NCBI RefSeq assembly: GCF_900110645.1
Contig: NZ_FOFB01000018.1
Span: 1 to 64,000, forward strand
Source of the DNA: Neolewinella agarilytica
GTDB taxonomy: Bacteria > Bacteroidota > Bacteroidia > Chitinophagales > Saprospiraceae
Length of the DNA: 64,000 nt
Direction: 5' to 3'
Part shown: one piece after another, positions 1 to 9,817 of the stretch
Layout of the letters: every line of letters starts with the position of its first letter
Position numbering within the stretch: position 1 is the first letter of the stretch
The notes under the pieces: generated by a model
Seen by the model: only the letters and a program-made list of their open reading frames with translations
Told to the model about the DNA's origin: nothing
The model's database searches: none
Position numbers and translations under genes: made by a program

Positions 1-3000
1 CCTTCCGCATCGGTTACTTTCAGACCAACGCGAACCGTACCGAGATCAGCACAAGTCAGCACCAGTTCCTGGTCGTATACTTCAGTAGCAATGTTGTCAG
101 CGTCTACGCGAGCGATTTCCAGCGTTACACCGGAACAGTCATCGTAAGAACCTGCATCAATCATAGATGGCGTCAGGATAGCGATACCCGTGCTGGCACC
201 ACCGGCAGCAGAACCGCTGGAGATGCTGATGTTCAGACCATCTTCACAGATAGCAACCGGAGCAGTTCCGTCTTCTACACAGAATGGGTAGTCAGAGAAG
301 TCCGTATTACCACACTCATCGGTGTAGGTGTAACGGAGAAGGTGACAGCCAACGGGGATGGCAGAAGTAATTTCTGCGTTGTTGTCCGTAGGATCAACGT
401 CGAAAGCACCGATTGGCGTAGCGCTCAGGTCAGCACCTGGGTAGATAGTAGCCGTGATGGTTACGTCGTCAGAACAGTTGTCCGTAGCGCTGATACCAGC
501 GTCAAGGCGGATGTAAGCTGCACAAACGTTACCGGCGTTGGTCGTGAAGATCAGGTCACCGTCAACAACACCGTCGAAGTCACGATCCTGCGTAGGACCA
601 GAGAAAGTAGGAGCAGTCGTATCGCCAACTTTCACAACTTGCGTGAAGGTGCGAACGTCGCTTGGGTTACACCAGTCGATGACGGTGTAAGTACGAACAA
701 ACTTGTAAGTGAATGGGCAAGTAACAACAGGTTCGCCGTCAGCGTAAGTTACACCAATGTTACATACTGCATCTCCAGCACTCAGGTTGAAGACGCGACC
801 AGCAACTTCCAGGAATGGGAAGTCCTGTACACGTGGAGCTGGGTAGTCAGCGCGGGTGGGGTTAGCCGTACCACACTGCTCATAGTTTACTACAGCCTCG
901 ATGTTGTCATCGCTCAGGTCATCCAAGGTAGGACGGCTGAAAGTGATCGTGTAAGAAGCCGTTACGCTTGGGTTCTCTTCGCCGGCAGCTGATGGGCATA
1001 CAGCAATCTCAGTAGCGGTGAAAGTACGCGTCAGTACAACGTCGTTACAGCTAGGATCTTCTTCGTCGTAAACAAGAACGTCGTTTACACAAACTTCGAT
1101 CTCCTGCGTACAACCATCCGTAAAGGTCGGTACGAGTGGGCTGCCACCACCTGCGAACAGACGGTTGCGGAAAGCCGTGGCCATGGTACCAGGAATGGTA
1201 GCACCAGTGCTGGAGTTGACCCGGTAACACTTGCTTACGCTAGCATCGAGAGTAGTAAGGTTGTTTCCGTCGATGTCAACACAAAGCAGTTCAACATCAT
1301 CAGGAGTAGAAACTACAGCTGGTGGCGTCTTGTCTTCAGCGTTAACCCAGCCCCAACAGGTTTCGAAGTCGAGGGTCAGTGGAGAAATTGGTGGGGCAAA
1401 GGAGAAGTTAGTAATCTCCAGAACACTAGGAGCGGTGGGATCGTCACTGAAAATTGGCGTGAAACCATCGTCGACGATGCCGATGATTAGTGTATTACCT
1501 GGCCCTACCTCGAAAGAAAGTGTACCAGCTTCTGGCATATCAGTATCAAGAAGTACTTCTTCAATAGCACCTTCAAAGGTGTAAAGAACGATCGCATCGT
1601 CAAAACCTTCGTCCTGACCATTGTAATCATAGTCAAGCGTTACCGTTCCTGTTTCAGGAATCTGTACAACAGCGCGAGCAACGAGAAGTACACCAGAATC
1701 ATCCGCTAGCGTCTGTAGCGTGATGGTCTCAGGGTCAGAAAACTCAACCGAACCAATGGTTGGCGGAGCGATGGGGAAACCATCTGTGAAGAAAGCTTCA
1801 AGGGTCCAGTTCTCAGGAGCAAAATCACCCGTGAAACCAATCGTTGGCTCATCACCCAGGCTGGCTGGAGAGATAGAGTACTGGAAACGTCCACAACCGT
1901 CAACGATCGGGCCGTTGCTTGGGTCGTTATCGTTTACCGTAATGTCGAATACGAAAGAGCTCAGCAGGCCGGTGTTACCGGTCAGCAGCATTTGAGGAAT
2001 CAACAGTCCCTGACATTCGTCATTGAGGGTAAGGTTGAGCTCAGAGATACAAGCCAGGTTTGGCTGATCGAAAGTTACTACAACGTCGAATTCAAAGTCA
2101 ACAACGTTTCCGGCAGCGTCCGTAGCAGTACCAGTTACGGTTACCGTTCCGATGTCATCACCAGTGAAAATAAGGTCACGGTCAAATTCTACTACGACAT
2201 CAGCGTCACAGTTGTCCGTTGCAACAAGAACGTCACCTTCAGTAAGCGTAACAGAAGTAGTACCGTCGTTAAGAACAACTAACTGGTCGTTAGCAACAAC
2301 AACCGGGGCGATGTTATCCTCAACAGTTACCGTAGCTTCACAAGTTACCGTGTTGGTACCGTCAGTAGCCGTCAGGGTTACCGTATTGTCGCCAATATCG
2401 TCACAAGTGAAATCCGTAACGTCAGCAGAAACTTCTACCGTACAGTTGTCAGTAGAACCACCGTCGATGAGAAGAGCACCAGCTTCACCGCCAGCTTCAG
2501 AAACAACACCACCATTTTCACTGGAAACATCAATAACAAATTCTCCAGCCTGGTCAGAGAAGAAAGTAGTGGCTACCAGAGTGTAATCACCCTGAGCCAG
2601 TTCAAGCTGCAGCATCAACAATGGCTCATTTAACTCACCGTCATCGTCATCACCATTAATATGGTTCAGACAAGGCTGTGCAGGATCAAAGTCACCTTCG
2701 TACATCAGGAAGTAACCGTCAAAATTGCCAGATTCCTGCATTTCAAAGGTGTACATGTCATCAGCATCAACACTGAAAGGGAAAGCTACGTAGAAGTGGT
2801 CTTCTGCGGAGTTAGCCAGTGTACACGTTGTGCTAGACCCAATTGGACGATCAAACTGAGGTCCAGTTCCGAAAGTTCCTGTGAATTGAGTCACAGCTCC
2901 ACCGCCACCAGAAGAGATGATAGAAGCCATACCGTTCTCGTCGAGCTCAACGGTTACGTCAGCACAAACAGCTTCGGGGGCGATGTCGTCTACAAGAAGA

Positions 3001-3452
3001 ACGGTAGCGATGTCTTCAACGCTTTCGTTACCCGCTTCATCAACGATGACACCAGTCAGAGTGATAAGGTCAGAGCCATCAGCCTGAATCTCAGAGTCAG
3101 CCGTATTAACACGAACGATGAGATCGCCATCAGCAGTACAGTTGTCGTCAAAAAGAGACATGATGAAGTTTTCATCAAGGCCTGCACCTTCAACCAGCAA
3201 ACCGTTACAGAACTCAATGATTTCTGTAACCGTACGGTCTTGGCCGAGGATATTGTCTTGGATAAAAGTGCTACCAGGACAGGCTTCAGCGATATTGCTG
3301 GTTAGAATCTCGAGATTCAGCATGTTTGGAGCCAGGAGCGTTGGAGCCTCTGTGTCCATATCACAAGGATCCTGCGCAAAAGCAGTTAACCCGCTGAAAC
3401 ACAGCAGGCATAAAAGGGCCAATCGGCCCCAATTAGGTAGTAGATTCTTCAT
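1..3452 (-). CDS. Giant secreted HYR-repeat adhesin-like protein (5' part, runs off left edge)
   Basis: An open frame of about 1150 codons starts at the ATG at 3450-3452 and runs leftward to the window edge without a stop, so the C-terminus is missing. The first 26 residues (MKNLLPNWGRLALLCLLCFS, then GLTAFAQ) form a signal peptide ending A-Q. The rest is acidic, Thr/Val-rich and Cys-containing, with repeated HYR (hyalin repeat) signatures such as ATDNCD, TAPV, CEDGTAPVAIC and VTVEDNIAPVV spaced roughly 80-120 residues apart. HYR modules are Ig-like folds found in Bacteroidota surface adhesins. Proteins of this type usually end in a T9SS or gliding C-terminal domain, which would lie outside the window. 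Function beyond cell-surface attachment cannot be read from the sequence. Confidence 0.85.
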   Translation of the reverse strand, partial: MKNLLPNWGRLALLCLLCFSGLTAFAQDPCDMDTEAPTLLAPNMLNLEILTSNIAEACPGSTFIQDNILGQDRTVTEIIEFCNGLLVEGAGLDENFIMSLFDDNCTADGDLIVRVNTADSEIQADGSDLITLTGVIVDEAGNESVEDIATVLLVDDIAPEAVCADVTVELDENGMASIISSGGGGAVTQFTGTFGTGPQFDRPIGSSTTCTLANSAEDHFYVAFPFSVDADDMYTFEMQESGNFDGYFLMYEGDFDPAQPCLNHINGDDDDGELNEPLLMLQLELAQGDYTLVATTFFSDQAGEFVIDVSSENGGVVSEAGGEAGALLIDGGSTDNCTVEVSADVTDFTCDDIGDNTVTLTATDGTNTVTCEATVTVEDNIAPVVVANDQLVVLNDGTTSVTLTEGDVLVATDNCDADVVVEFDRDLIFTGDDIGTVTVTGTATDAAGNVVDFEFDVVVTFDQPNLACISELNLTLNDECQGLLIPQMLLTGNTGLLSSFVFDITVNDNDPSNGPIVDGCGRFQYSISPASLGDEPTIGFTGDFAPENWTLEAFFTDGFPIAPPTIGSVEFSDPETITLQTLADDSGVLLVARAVVQIPETGTVTLDYDYNGQDEGFDDAIVLYTFEGAIEEVLLDTDMPEAGTLSFEVGPGNTLIIGIVDDGFTPIFSDDPTAPSVLEITNFSFAPPISPLTLDFETCWGWVNAEDKTPPAVVSTPDDVELLCVDIDGNNLTTLDASVSKCYRVNSSTGATIPGTMATAFRNRLFAGGGSPLVPTFTDGCTQEIEVCVNDVLVYDEEDPSCNDVVLTRTFTATEIAVCPSAAGEENPSVTASYTITFSRPTLDDLSDDNIEAVVNYEQCGTANPTRADYPAPRVQDFPFLEVAGRVFNLSAGDAVCNIGVTYADGEPVVTCPFTYKFVRTYTVIDWCNPSDVRTFTQVVKVGDTTAPTFSGPTQDRDFDGVVDGDLIFTTNAGNVCAAYIRLDAGISATDNCSDDVTITATIYPGADLSATPIGAFDVDPTDNNAEITSAIPVGCHLLRYTYTDECGNTDFSDYPFCVEDGTAPVAICEDGLNISISSGSAAGGASTGIAILTPSMIDAGSYDDCSGVTLEIARVDADNIATEVYDQELVLTCADLGTVRVGLKVTDAE

Positions 3453-3668
3453 ATTGTCGTCTTAAAATTCTTAGAGATTACATTAATAGGGCAATAGGCC
3501 CAATACATAAGATACCCCAAAAGTAAGTAGAAGTATTGAACTATTGGTAACACTTTATAAAAAAAATAGTGCCTGTAGCCCCCCTTTAACTGTTTCGACT
3601 TGTATCTGTACAGGAGGGAATCGGTTTCCACCTGCTAATATAGCACTATAGTTACCCTTAGAATGACT

Positions 3669-6161
3669 TTAGCCCCGGTTTCGCAAGTCATCGATAAAGC
3701 GGGTTAGTTCCTGCTCGTCATACACAAGCACTTCCCGCGGCTTAGACCCCTGAGACGGCCCCACAATCCCCAGTTGCTCCATTTGATCGACAATACGACC
3801 GGCCCGGTTATAACCAAGCTTCAGCCGGCGCTGGATCATAGAAGTAGAGCCATGCTGTTGCTGAATGATCAAGCGGGCAGCATCTTCGAACATATCGTCC
3901 AAATCCGCATAGGTTAAGCCACCAGAGCCTGCCATCTCCTCATCCGTGTTGTATTCCGGTAGTAGATAAGGCTCAACGTATCCTCGCTGATTACCGATAA
4001 AGTCAATCACTTCCTCTACTTCAGGGGTATCAACAAAAGCCCCCTGTAATCGGACAACGTCCCCGCCATTGCTGAGCAACATATCCCCCCGGCCAATCAA
4101 TTGATCTGCTCCACCGGCATCCAGAATGGTCCGTGAATCAACCTTAGCTGTCACCTTATAAGCAATCCGGGCCGGGAAGTTCGCCTTGATGACGCCCGTG
4201 ATAATATTCACCGAGGGGCGCTGAGTAGCGATAACCAGGTGAATACCTACGGCTCTGGAAAGCTGGGCCAATCTGGCAATCGGCATTTCCACCTCCTTTC
4301 CCGCCGTCATTATAAGGTCTGCAAATTCGTCGATAATCAAAACGATGAACGGCAGGAACTTATGGCCTTTCTCCGGATTAAGCCGGCGCGCTACAAATTT
4401 TTCGTTGTACTCCTTGATGTTTCTCGCAGAGGCCTTCTTTAAGAGGTCATAACGTTGATCCATCTCAATACAAAGACTATTGAGAATATGAATCACTTTC
4501 GTGGTCTCCGTCGTAATCGGCTCTGTCTGCCCGGGAAGGAAGGCCAAAAAGTGGCTTTCCAGTTTAGCGTAGGGGAAAAGCTCTACTTTTTTAGGGTCAA
4601 TCATTACCAGCTTCACCTGTGAAGGGTGCTTCTTGTAAAGAATCGACATGATGATCGAGTTAATCCCCACTGATTTACCCTGTCCGGTAGCCCCCGCCAC
4701 CAATAAGTGAGGCATTTTGGCCAGATCAGCAATGAGTACCTCGTTTTTGATCGTTTTACCGAGGGCCAGCGGCAGATCCATCTTCGCAGTACGGAATTTT
4801 TCACTTTCGATCACCTCTCGCATGGAGACCATCTGCGGATTCTTATTCGGCACTTCAATACCAATGGTGCCCCGACCGGGAATCGGCGCAATAATCCGGA
4901 TGCCAAGCGCCGCCAGTGACAGGGCGATATCGTCTTCCAGATTTTTGATCTTCGAAATCCGGACGCCAGGCGCAGGAACGATCTCATAGAGTGTAACCGT
5001 TGGCCCAATCGTTGCCCGAATCTTCGTAATCTCAATTTTATAGTTTAATAAGGTCTCAATGATCTGATCCTTATTCGCTTCCAGTTCTGAGCGGTCTACT
5101 TCGGCCTTGCCTTGCTCTCGGTCCAGCAGCAGTTCCAGGTGCGGCGGCGCGTAATTGGGCAGGTCTAAGGTAGGGTCATAGGGTTCCGTGTGGTTCTTAT
5201 TCTCCTCCGTAACCGCTAAACTGGTATCAATGCCCTGATCACCATCCGCAATGATGAGATTGTCAGAACCAACGGCCAGCGGATCTTTCCCCACCAGCGT
5301 CAGATCACCTACTGATTCCAGAGGAAGAGCCGTTTGTTCACCGGGGAGTTGCTCAATCCCACGGTCAGAAGGCAGGTCAGGGCCATCCACCTCAAACATT
5401 GACCCATCACCGGGGCTCAGAGAAACCGGACTTTTTCTGGGCGCAGACGCAGGTGCCTTGGCGGGACTAAAGTCAGCAACAGCATCAGCCTTCGGCGAGG
5501 CGGAGGGGCGTGGAGGGGGTGTCTTGCCCCGAAAACGGATTCTTTCAGAGAAATGATCCACGACATCATTCTTGATCTGTCGTGGAGAGCCATTGAAATC
5601 AATCCGGGCCTCAAACACCAGATAAAGCCCTACTAAAGCCAGTAACAGTAATATTACCCCAAAGCCACCAAGAACGCCCGTCAGGTGACTCACCAGGTAC
5701 TTCCCTACCCCACCTCCCAGCGGAAACTGTGTCAATGACCCGAAAGCAAACTCCAGCAAAACGGCCAGGCCGATGGTTGCCAGCATCACCTTCACGAACA
5801 GATTACCCATTGGCTTGATGGACTGCCGGCGCAGCCGGTTAACACCCAACTGCCAAAGAAAGTAGACCAGCAGGAAACTGGGCACCCCAAAGAGAAAATA
5901 CATGTAAAAATTGGAGAGAAACGCCCCCAGGCGGCCCAACCAATTATCTACCGTAGGCCCATCGTTGAGCAAAAGCTTCCAGCTGAAGCGCAGAACCCGG
6001 TCCTGATCCACCTGCCAGGTAAACAAATAGGAAAATAAAGCTACAAAGAGATAGACGGCGAAAAAACACAGCAATAGCCCGAAGAGCTTAGGGATACGCT
6101 CGTCGCTCAACCCGAATTTAAGTCCGAGTTGTTTGGTAGATTTTTTCTTTGCTTTGGCCAT
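3669..6161 (-). CDS. ftsK: DNA translocase FtsK/SpoIIIE
   Basis: Septal DNA pump that segregates chromosome termini during division. The 830-aa protein has the family order. Four hydrophobic segments lie in about residues 25-185. A Pro/Ala/Ser-rich linker follows (about 205-340). The motor comes next, with Walker A GATGQGKS near residue 490 and Walker B FIVLIIDEFADL near 605. The winged-helix gamma domain ends the protein (about 765-825, ATPase-distal, including QRRLKLGYNRAGRIVDQME), which reads polar DNA sequences. The linker contains one copy of the dispersed word GCACCTGCG-N3-GCGCC, encoding APASAP. The gene stands alone, divergent from the methyltransferase to its right across a REP-like palindrome. 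Identification is secure. Confidence 0.97.
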   Translation of the reverse strand: MAKAKKKSTKQLGLKFGLSDERIPKLFGLLLCFFAVYLFVALFSYLFTWQVDQDRVLRFSWKLLLNDGPTVDNWLGRLGAFLSNFYMYFLFGVPSFLLVYFLWQLGVNRLRRQSIKPMGNLFVKVMLATIGLAVLLEFAFGSLTQFPLGGGVGKYLVSHLTGVLGGFGVILLLLALVGLYLVFEARIDFNGSPRQIKNDVVDHFSERIRFRGKTPPPRPSASPKADAVADFSPAKAPASAPRKSPVSLSPGDGSMFEVDGPDLPSDRGIEQLPGEQTALPLESVGDLTLVGKDPLAVGSDNLIIADGDQGIDTSLAVTEENKNHTEPYDPTLDLPNYAPPHLELLLDREQGKAEVDRSELEANKDQIIETLLNYKIEITKIRATIGPTVTLYEIVPAPGVRISKIKNLEDDIALSLAALGIRIIAPIPGRGTIGIEVPNKNPQMVSMREVIESEKFRTAKMDLPLALGKTIKNEVLIADLAKMPHLLVAGATGQGKSVGINSIIMSILYKKHPSQVKLVMIDPKKVELFPYAKLESHFLAFLPGQTEPITTETTKVIHILNSLCIEMDQRYDLLKKASARNIKEYNEKFVARRLNPEKGHKFLPFIVLIIDEFADLIMTAGKEVEMPIARLAQLSRAVGIHLVIATQRPSVNIITGVIKANFPARIAYKVTAKVDSRTILDAGGADQLIGRGDMLLSNGGDVVRLQGAFVDTPEVEEVIDFIGNQRGYVEPYLLPEYNTDEEMAGSGGLTYADLDDMFEDAARLIIQQQHGSTSMIQRRLKLGYNRAGRIVDQMEQLGIVGPSQGSKPREVLVYDEQELTRFIDDLRNRG
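5440..5456 (-). repeat. GCACCTGCG-N3-GCGCC word in ftsK linker
   Basis: Spacer TCT. It is read in the sense direction of ftsK and encodes A-P-A-S-A-P in the disordered linker between the membrane and motor domains. Confidence 0.75.
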
Positions 6162-6210
6162 ACAGTAAGTCAGTGGGCTGTGCCCGTAACGCGAAATTAC
6201 AAAAAAGCTT

Positions 6211-6271
6211 TTGTACCGTCGACTTCAGTCGACGGAAAGAACATATCCGTCGACTGAAGTCGACGGTACAA
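6211..6271. repeat. REP-like nested palindrome
   Basis: Two perfect 26-bp inverted arms (6211-6236 and 6246-6271) surround a 9-bp loop. Each arm is itself palindromic (CGTCGACT-TC-AGTCGACG), so a cruciform with two sub-hairpins is possible. It sits between the divergent ftsK and methyltransferase genes. The shape and the CTGAAG core resemble the REP palindromes around folP. Confidence 0.8.
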
Positions 6272-6365
6272 ACAACCTTCCCTGCACCTGCCCCGTAGTA
6301 CTGCGGGCCCCGGAAACTTATTCCATACCTCGTCACCTTACCTTAGCGATACTCAAGCAAACATC

Positions 6366-7166
6366 ATGATTGACTACCTCTCCCTGAACCGGGAACAATG
6401 GAATGCCCGCACAAAAGCACACCTGACCAGCGAATTTTATGACGTAGAAGGCTGGCTGGCCGGGAAAGACAGCCTCAAAGCGCCGGAGCTGGCCATTTTA
6501 CCCAAAGATTTTTCTGGGCTCAGGATTCTTCACCTCCAGTGTCATTTCGGGCAAGACACCCTGACCTTTGCCCGTCACGGCGCCATCGTTACCGGTGTAG
6601 ACCTCAGTGACGCAGCGATCACCGCCGCTCGCGAATTAGCCCAAAAAGCCAACCTCGAGGCTCGCTTTATCAACTGCGACCTCTATTCTTTGCCCGATCA
6701 CCTGGAGGAGGAGGAGACCTTCGATATCGTCTTCACCAGCTATGGCACCATCACCTGGCTACCAGATCTGGATCGCTGGGCGGGCATTGTTGCCCGCTAC
6801 CTCAAGCCCGGCGGGCAATTCGTCTTTGCTGAATTTCATAATATGGCCTACCTCTGGAACGACGAACGAACCGCCATCAAATACCCCTACTTCAACCCCG
6901 AACCCATCGTGGAAGAAATGACCTCCAGTTATACCGATGGCAGTGATGAGGTGCGTGGTACAGAGGTTAACTGGGATCACACCGTCAGCTCCGTTGTTAC
7001 CGCCCTGCTGGGCGCAGGGCTTACCCTGAAGGGATTTCAGGAGTATGACTACTCTCCCTACAAATGCTTTCACGACTCCGTACCCGCCGGCGAGCCGGGG
7101 CATTGGCATCTGAAGCAGATGCCGGGGCTGATTCCGCTGGTGTATACATTGGATTTTTGGAAGTAG
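6366..7166 (+). CDS. Class I SAM-dependent methyltransferase
   Basis: 266-aa soluble enzyme of the Methyltransf_11/25 type. Motif I is ILHLQCHFGQDTLTFARHG near residues 55-75, followed by the acidic residue ending strand 2 (VTGVDLSDAAI). The motif IV region is FDIVFTSYGTITWLPDLDRW. The post-motif KPGGQFVFAEFH shows the usual small-molecule methyltransferase layout. The substrate cannot be predicted; the C-terminal region (LGAGLTLKGFQEYDYSPY) is typical of uncharacterised Bacteroidota homologues. It starts at the ATG just after a REP-like palindrome and is followed by a hairpin-rich gap before rpe. Confidence 0.9.
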   Translation: MIDYLSLNREQWNARTKAHLTSEFYDVEGWLAGKDSLKAPELAILPKDFSGLRILHLQCHFGQDTLTFARHGAIVTGVDLSDAAITAARELAQKANLEARFINCDLYSLPDHLEEEETFDIVFTSYGTITWLPDLDRWAGIVARYLKPGGQFVFAEFHNMAYLWNDERTAIKYPYFNPEPIVEEMTSSYTDGSDEVRGTEVNWDHTVSSVVTALLGAGLTLKGFQEYDYSPYKCFHDSVPAGEPGHWHLKQMPGLIPLVYTLDFWK

Positions 7167-7167
7167 G

Positions 7168-7285
7168 TCGCGCTTCGCGCTCATGAACGCCACATGCTCG
7201 CGCTTCGCGCTCGGACTCCCCGGATTGCACCGCGGCTACGCCGGCGGCTCCATCCGGGGCTAAGGAGGTTTAACTCCTTCGGAGT
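7168..7285. repeat. Cluster of small repeats and hairpins
   Basis: The 15-bp unit tcgcgcttcgcgctc occurs twice (7168-7182 and 7198-7212). It is followed by an inverted repeat ccccggat/atccgggg (7218-7225 and 7252-7259) and a short hairpin around aggaggtttaactcctt. It lies directly after the methyltransferase stop and may act as a terminator, but no T-run follows. Confidence 0.5.
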
Positions 7286-7337
7286 CGGTCTAGTCGTTGC
7301 TTTCACTTAGCTTTGTGGTTCACAAATTATGTAGATT

Positions 7338-8009
7338 ATGCACCTTATCGCCCCCTCTTTGCTCGCCGCCGATTTTCGCCGTCTTGACCAGGCCATCTCG
7401 CTCGTTAATAAGTCCGAAGCCGACTGGTTCCATCTCGACGTGATGGACGGCATGTTTGTGCCCAATATATCCTTCGGACAATTCATCATTCAGCAGGTCG
7501 CGAAGGATGCTAAAAAGTACCTGGATGTACACCTGATGATTGAGCAGCCAGAGCGCTATATTGAAAGTTTTGCGGAGGCTGGCGCCGACGGAATTACGGT
7601 GCACGCCGAAGCGACCAAGCACCTGCATCGGGTGATCCAACAGATTAAGGCAGCGGGTTGCAAAGCCGGTGTTGCGTTGAACCCCCACACTCCCGTAAGC
7701 GTACTCGAAAATGTGATCGAAGACATTGATTTAGTGTTGATTATGACCGTCAACCCTGGTTTTGGTGGCCAGAAATTCATCTATCAGAGCCTGCAAAAAA
7801 TCCGTCAGGCGTATGATATGATTGTCGTTCGAAACAGCCCGGCAATCATCGAGGTAGACGGTGGCATCGGGCTGCAAAATGCCCGAAAAGTTCTCGAAGC
7901 CGGCGCACGGGTACTGGTGGCCGGAAGTGCTGTTTTCAAAGCCGAAGATCCAGCGGGGGTTATCCGGGATTTGAAGGGCCTGGAAAGCAATCCTCTGATC
8001 AGTGTTTAA
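7338..8009 (+). CDS. rpe: Ribulose-phosphate 3-epimerase
   Basis: Interconverts D-ribulose 5-phosphate and D-xylulose 5-phosphate in the pentose phosphate pathway. The 223-aa TIM barrel has normal length. It shows the metal-binding His/Asp segments (HLDVMDGMFVPNISFG near residue 32; DVHLMIEQPERYI near 63), the phosphate loop MTVNPGFGGQKFI near 135 and EVDGGI near 173. The start is the ATG at 7338; no better upstream start exists. A single-gene unit. Confidence 0.97.
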   Translation: MHLIAPSLLAADFRRLDQAISLVNKSEADWFHLDVMDGMFVPNISFGQFIIQQVAKDAKKYLDVHLMIEQPERYIESFAEAGADGITVHAEATKHLHRVIQQIKAAGCKAGVALNPHTPVSVLENVIEDIDLVLIMTVNPGFGGQKFIYQSLQKIRQAYDMIVVRNSPAIIEVDGGIGLQNARKVLEAGARVLVAGSAVFKAEDPAGVIRDLKGLESNPLISV

Positions 8010-8077
8010 GCCAGTTGAAATCGGGCTGAAACACACCGGTTTCTACTCCTTCAGCCCATCACAGGAAGCATAATCCG

Positions 8078-8095
8078 GGCGCTCCCCGCAGGTGC
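8078..8095 (-). repeat. GCACCTGCG-N4-GCGCC word, intergenic
   Basis: Spacer GGGA. It lies between rpe and the M16-like gene. On the minus strand a run of seven T precedes it (TTTTTTTGCACCTGCG). Confidence 0.75.
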
Positions 8096-8167
8096 AAAAA
8101 AAGGTAAATGAGCATTGAATGGCCTACGGTAGCAACTACTCGGTCTTTAGGCTGTTAAAGAACGTTC

Positions 8168-9532
8168 ATGCAGCAGATTAAAACCACTAATCGCCTGAAG
8201 AAAACGGGGCCTCCGATTCATCAGGCGACCATCCCGGCACTTCTTCCCGTGCAACGCTGGACGTTGAACAACGGACTTCCCGTAGTAGCGATGGGCGGTG
8301 TTGAAGCACCCGTTTTACGGGTAGAAATGATTTGGAATGCGGGGCGTCCGTTTGAGCCCAGGCCTTTGCTGGCCGGCCCGACGAACGACCTTCTGGCGGA
8401 AGGCACCCGACAGCATTCGGCCGCCGAACTGGAGTCTTTTTTCGAGCAGTTTGGCACTCGTTTGGTATTACCAGACCTCATGGACACGGGCAACCTGGCC
8501 CTGGCGACTATCCACCGTCGGATGGACGAGGTATTGCCGGTTATGGCGGAGGTAATTGCCGAGCCGGCCTTCGACGAAGCCAGTTTCAAGCGTTTTCTCC
8601 GCCGCCGCAAACAACGCCTTCGCGAAGGCTTGAGTGACAATGACACCCTGGCCTACCGCTTGATTACCGAAGCGGTATTTGGCTCTGAACACCCCTACGG
8701 GTACAACGGTTATCCGGATCTGTACGACAGCCTTCAACTCGAAGACATTCGCGCTTTCCACCAAAGCCATTTTCATGCCGGCAACGGTACGCTGCTGGTG
8801 ATCGGCAACATCAATGAAGCCGTAAAGCGAAGCCTGGAGAACACCTTTGGCCAACTGCCGGCCGGGCCGGCAGCCATGGTGAATACTCCTTTGGCCTCAG
8901 CGGTAAAGCCGACGACCATACAACTACACCGGCCGAAAGCGCAACAATCGATGATCCGCCGTGGCCGGCGGGGCGTACACATTCAACATCCGGACTATCC
9001 CGGGCTGGTGGTACTGGACACTATTTTCGGCGGCTACTTCGGTAGCCGACTGATGAAGAACATCCGCGAAGAGAAGGGCTACACCTACGGCATTGAAAGC
9101 GACCTGGATACTTACCGACTGGACGGGAGCTTCGGTGTTTCCGCCGATGTGGCTAACGAAAACCTCGAAAACGTCAGGCGGGAAATTGACCTCGAAGCCA
9201 GAAAGCTGCGGCAGGACCTGATCCCCGATCAGGAGCTCAACATGGTCCGGGCCTACCTGGGAGGGAGTATTTCCATGGAGCTGGACGGCCCATTTGGCCA
9301 CGCCTTCCGCTATCGTTCCGCCATCATCAAAGATTATGAGCCCATTGATTTCCTCGCCCGCTTAGAGGATACGATCCATCACATTACAGCCAATGAGCTA
9401 CGGGAGCTGGCAGAACGCTACTTAAGTCCGGGAGACGATTGGGAGATAATTGTCGGTGGCGGGGATAAGATCGAGGGCGCTCGTTCTCTGACCCTGGAAC
9501 AGGTGTCGCGGCCACTGGGTGAAACCACCTGA
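8168..9532 (+). CDS. M16 peptidase homologue lacking the zinc site
   Basis: 454-aa protein with the two half-barrels of an M16B (processing-peptidase-like) subunit. The inverted zinc motif HxxEH is absent: the aligned stretch near residues 68-80 reads LAGPTNDLLAEGT. The C-terminal half keeps the substrate-grasping Arg/Tyr segment SRLMKNIREEKGYTYG near residue 295. In bacterial M16B heterodimers one chain carries HxxEH and the other the R/Y pair, so this looks like the non-catalytic chain. Its usual active partner is not adjacent; rpe lies upstream and mreB downstream. It has no signal peptide, so it is probably cytoplasmic. The family call is firm; the lack of catalysis is inferred from the missing residues. 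Confidence 0.88.
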   Translation: MQQIKTTNRLKKTGPPIHQATIPALLPVQRWTLNNGLPVVAMGGVEAPVLRVEMIWNAGRPFEPRPLLAGPTNDLLAEGTRQHSAAELESFFEQFGTRLVLPDLMDTGNLALATIHRRMDEVLPVMAEVIAEPAFDEASFKRFLRRRKQRLREGLSDNDTLAYRLITEAVFGSEHPYGYNGYPDLYDSLQLEDIRAFHQSHFHAGNGTLLVIGNINEAVKRSLENTFGQLPAGPAAMVNTPLASAVKPTTIQLHRPKAQQSMIRRGRRGVHIQHPDYPGLVVLDTIFGGYFGSRLMKNIREEKGYTYGIESDLDTYRLDGSFGVSADVANENLENVRREIDLEARKLRQDLIPDQELNMVRAYLGGSISMELDGPFGHAFRYRSAIIKDYEPIDFLARLEDTIHHITANELRELAERYLSPGDDWEIIVGGGDKIEGARSLTLEQVSRPLGETT

Positions 9533-9817
9533 TATTGGCACGAGTGCCTCAGCTTCATAAGGCACTTATAATCAATAGCATAGGCTCCTTCTCAACACGG
9601 CACCTTCGAACATTTTTTTGCACCTGCGCCCCGGCGCCGCTTAGCCCCGGAAATCACACAAAGATTTCTTTTCTACGATAAAAAAAGTCCATTTTACCTC
9701 CGCAAACTGGTCAAAAAATGGTCCTTGTAACATTAAAGGAAGGAAATGACGGGTTTACGCTGCTTTTTTACGACTTTTGCGGACGTAATTACACGGGAAA
9801 GACACATAACACGATAG
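9533..9817. promoter_or_regulatory. Upstream region of the mre operon
   Basis: A 285-bp gap holding one GCACCTGCG-N5-GCGCC word (9620-9638). At 9772-9779 is GACTTTTG, a 7/8 match to the Bacteroidota -7 element TAnnTTTG, about 40 bp before the mreB ATG. No matching TTG at -33 was found, so the promoter call is tentative. Confidence 0.35.
9620..9638 (+). repeat. GCACCTGCG-N5-GCGCC word upstream of mreB
   Basis: Spacer CCCCG, the longest spacer class. It is preceded by a run of seven T and lies 180 bp before the mreB start. Confidence 0.75.

Noticed and set aside
3449..3631. 60-codon minus-strand frame upstream of the HYR gene
   Set aside because: No motif; Tyr/Leu-rich product of AT-rich promoter DNA.
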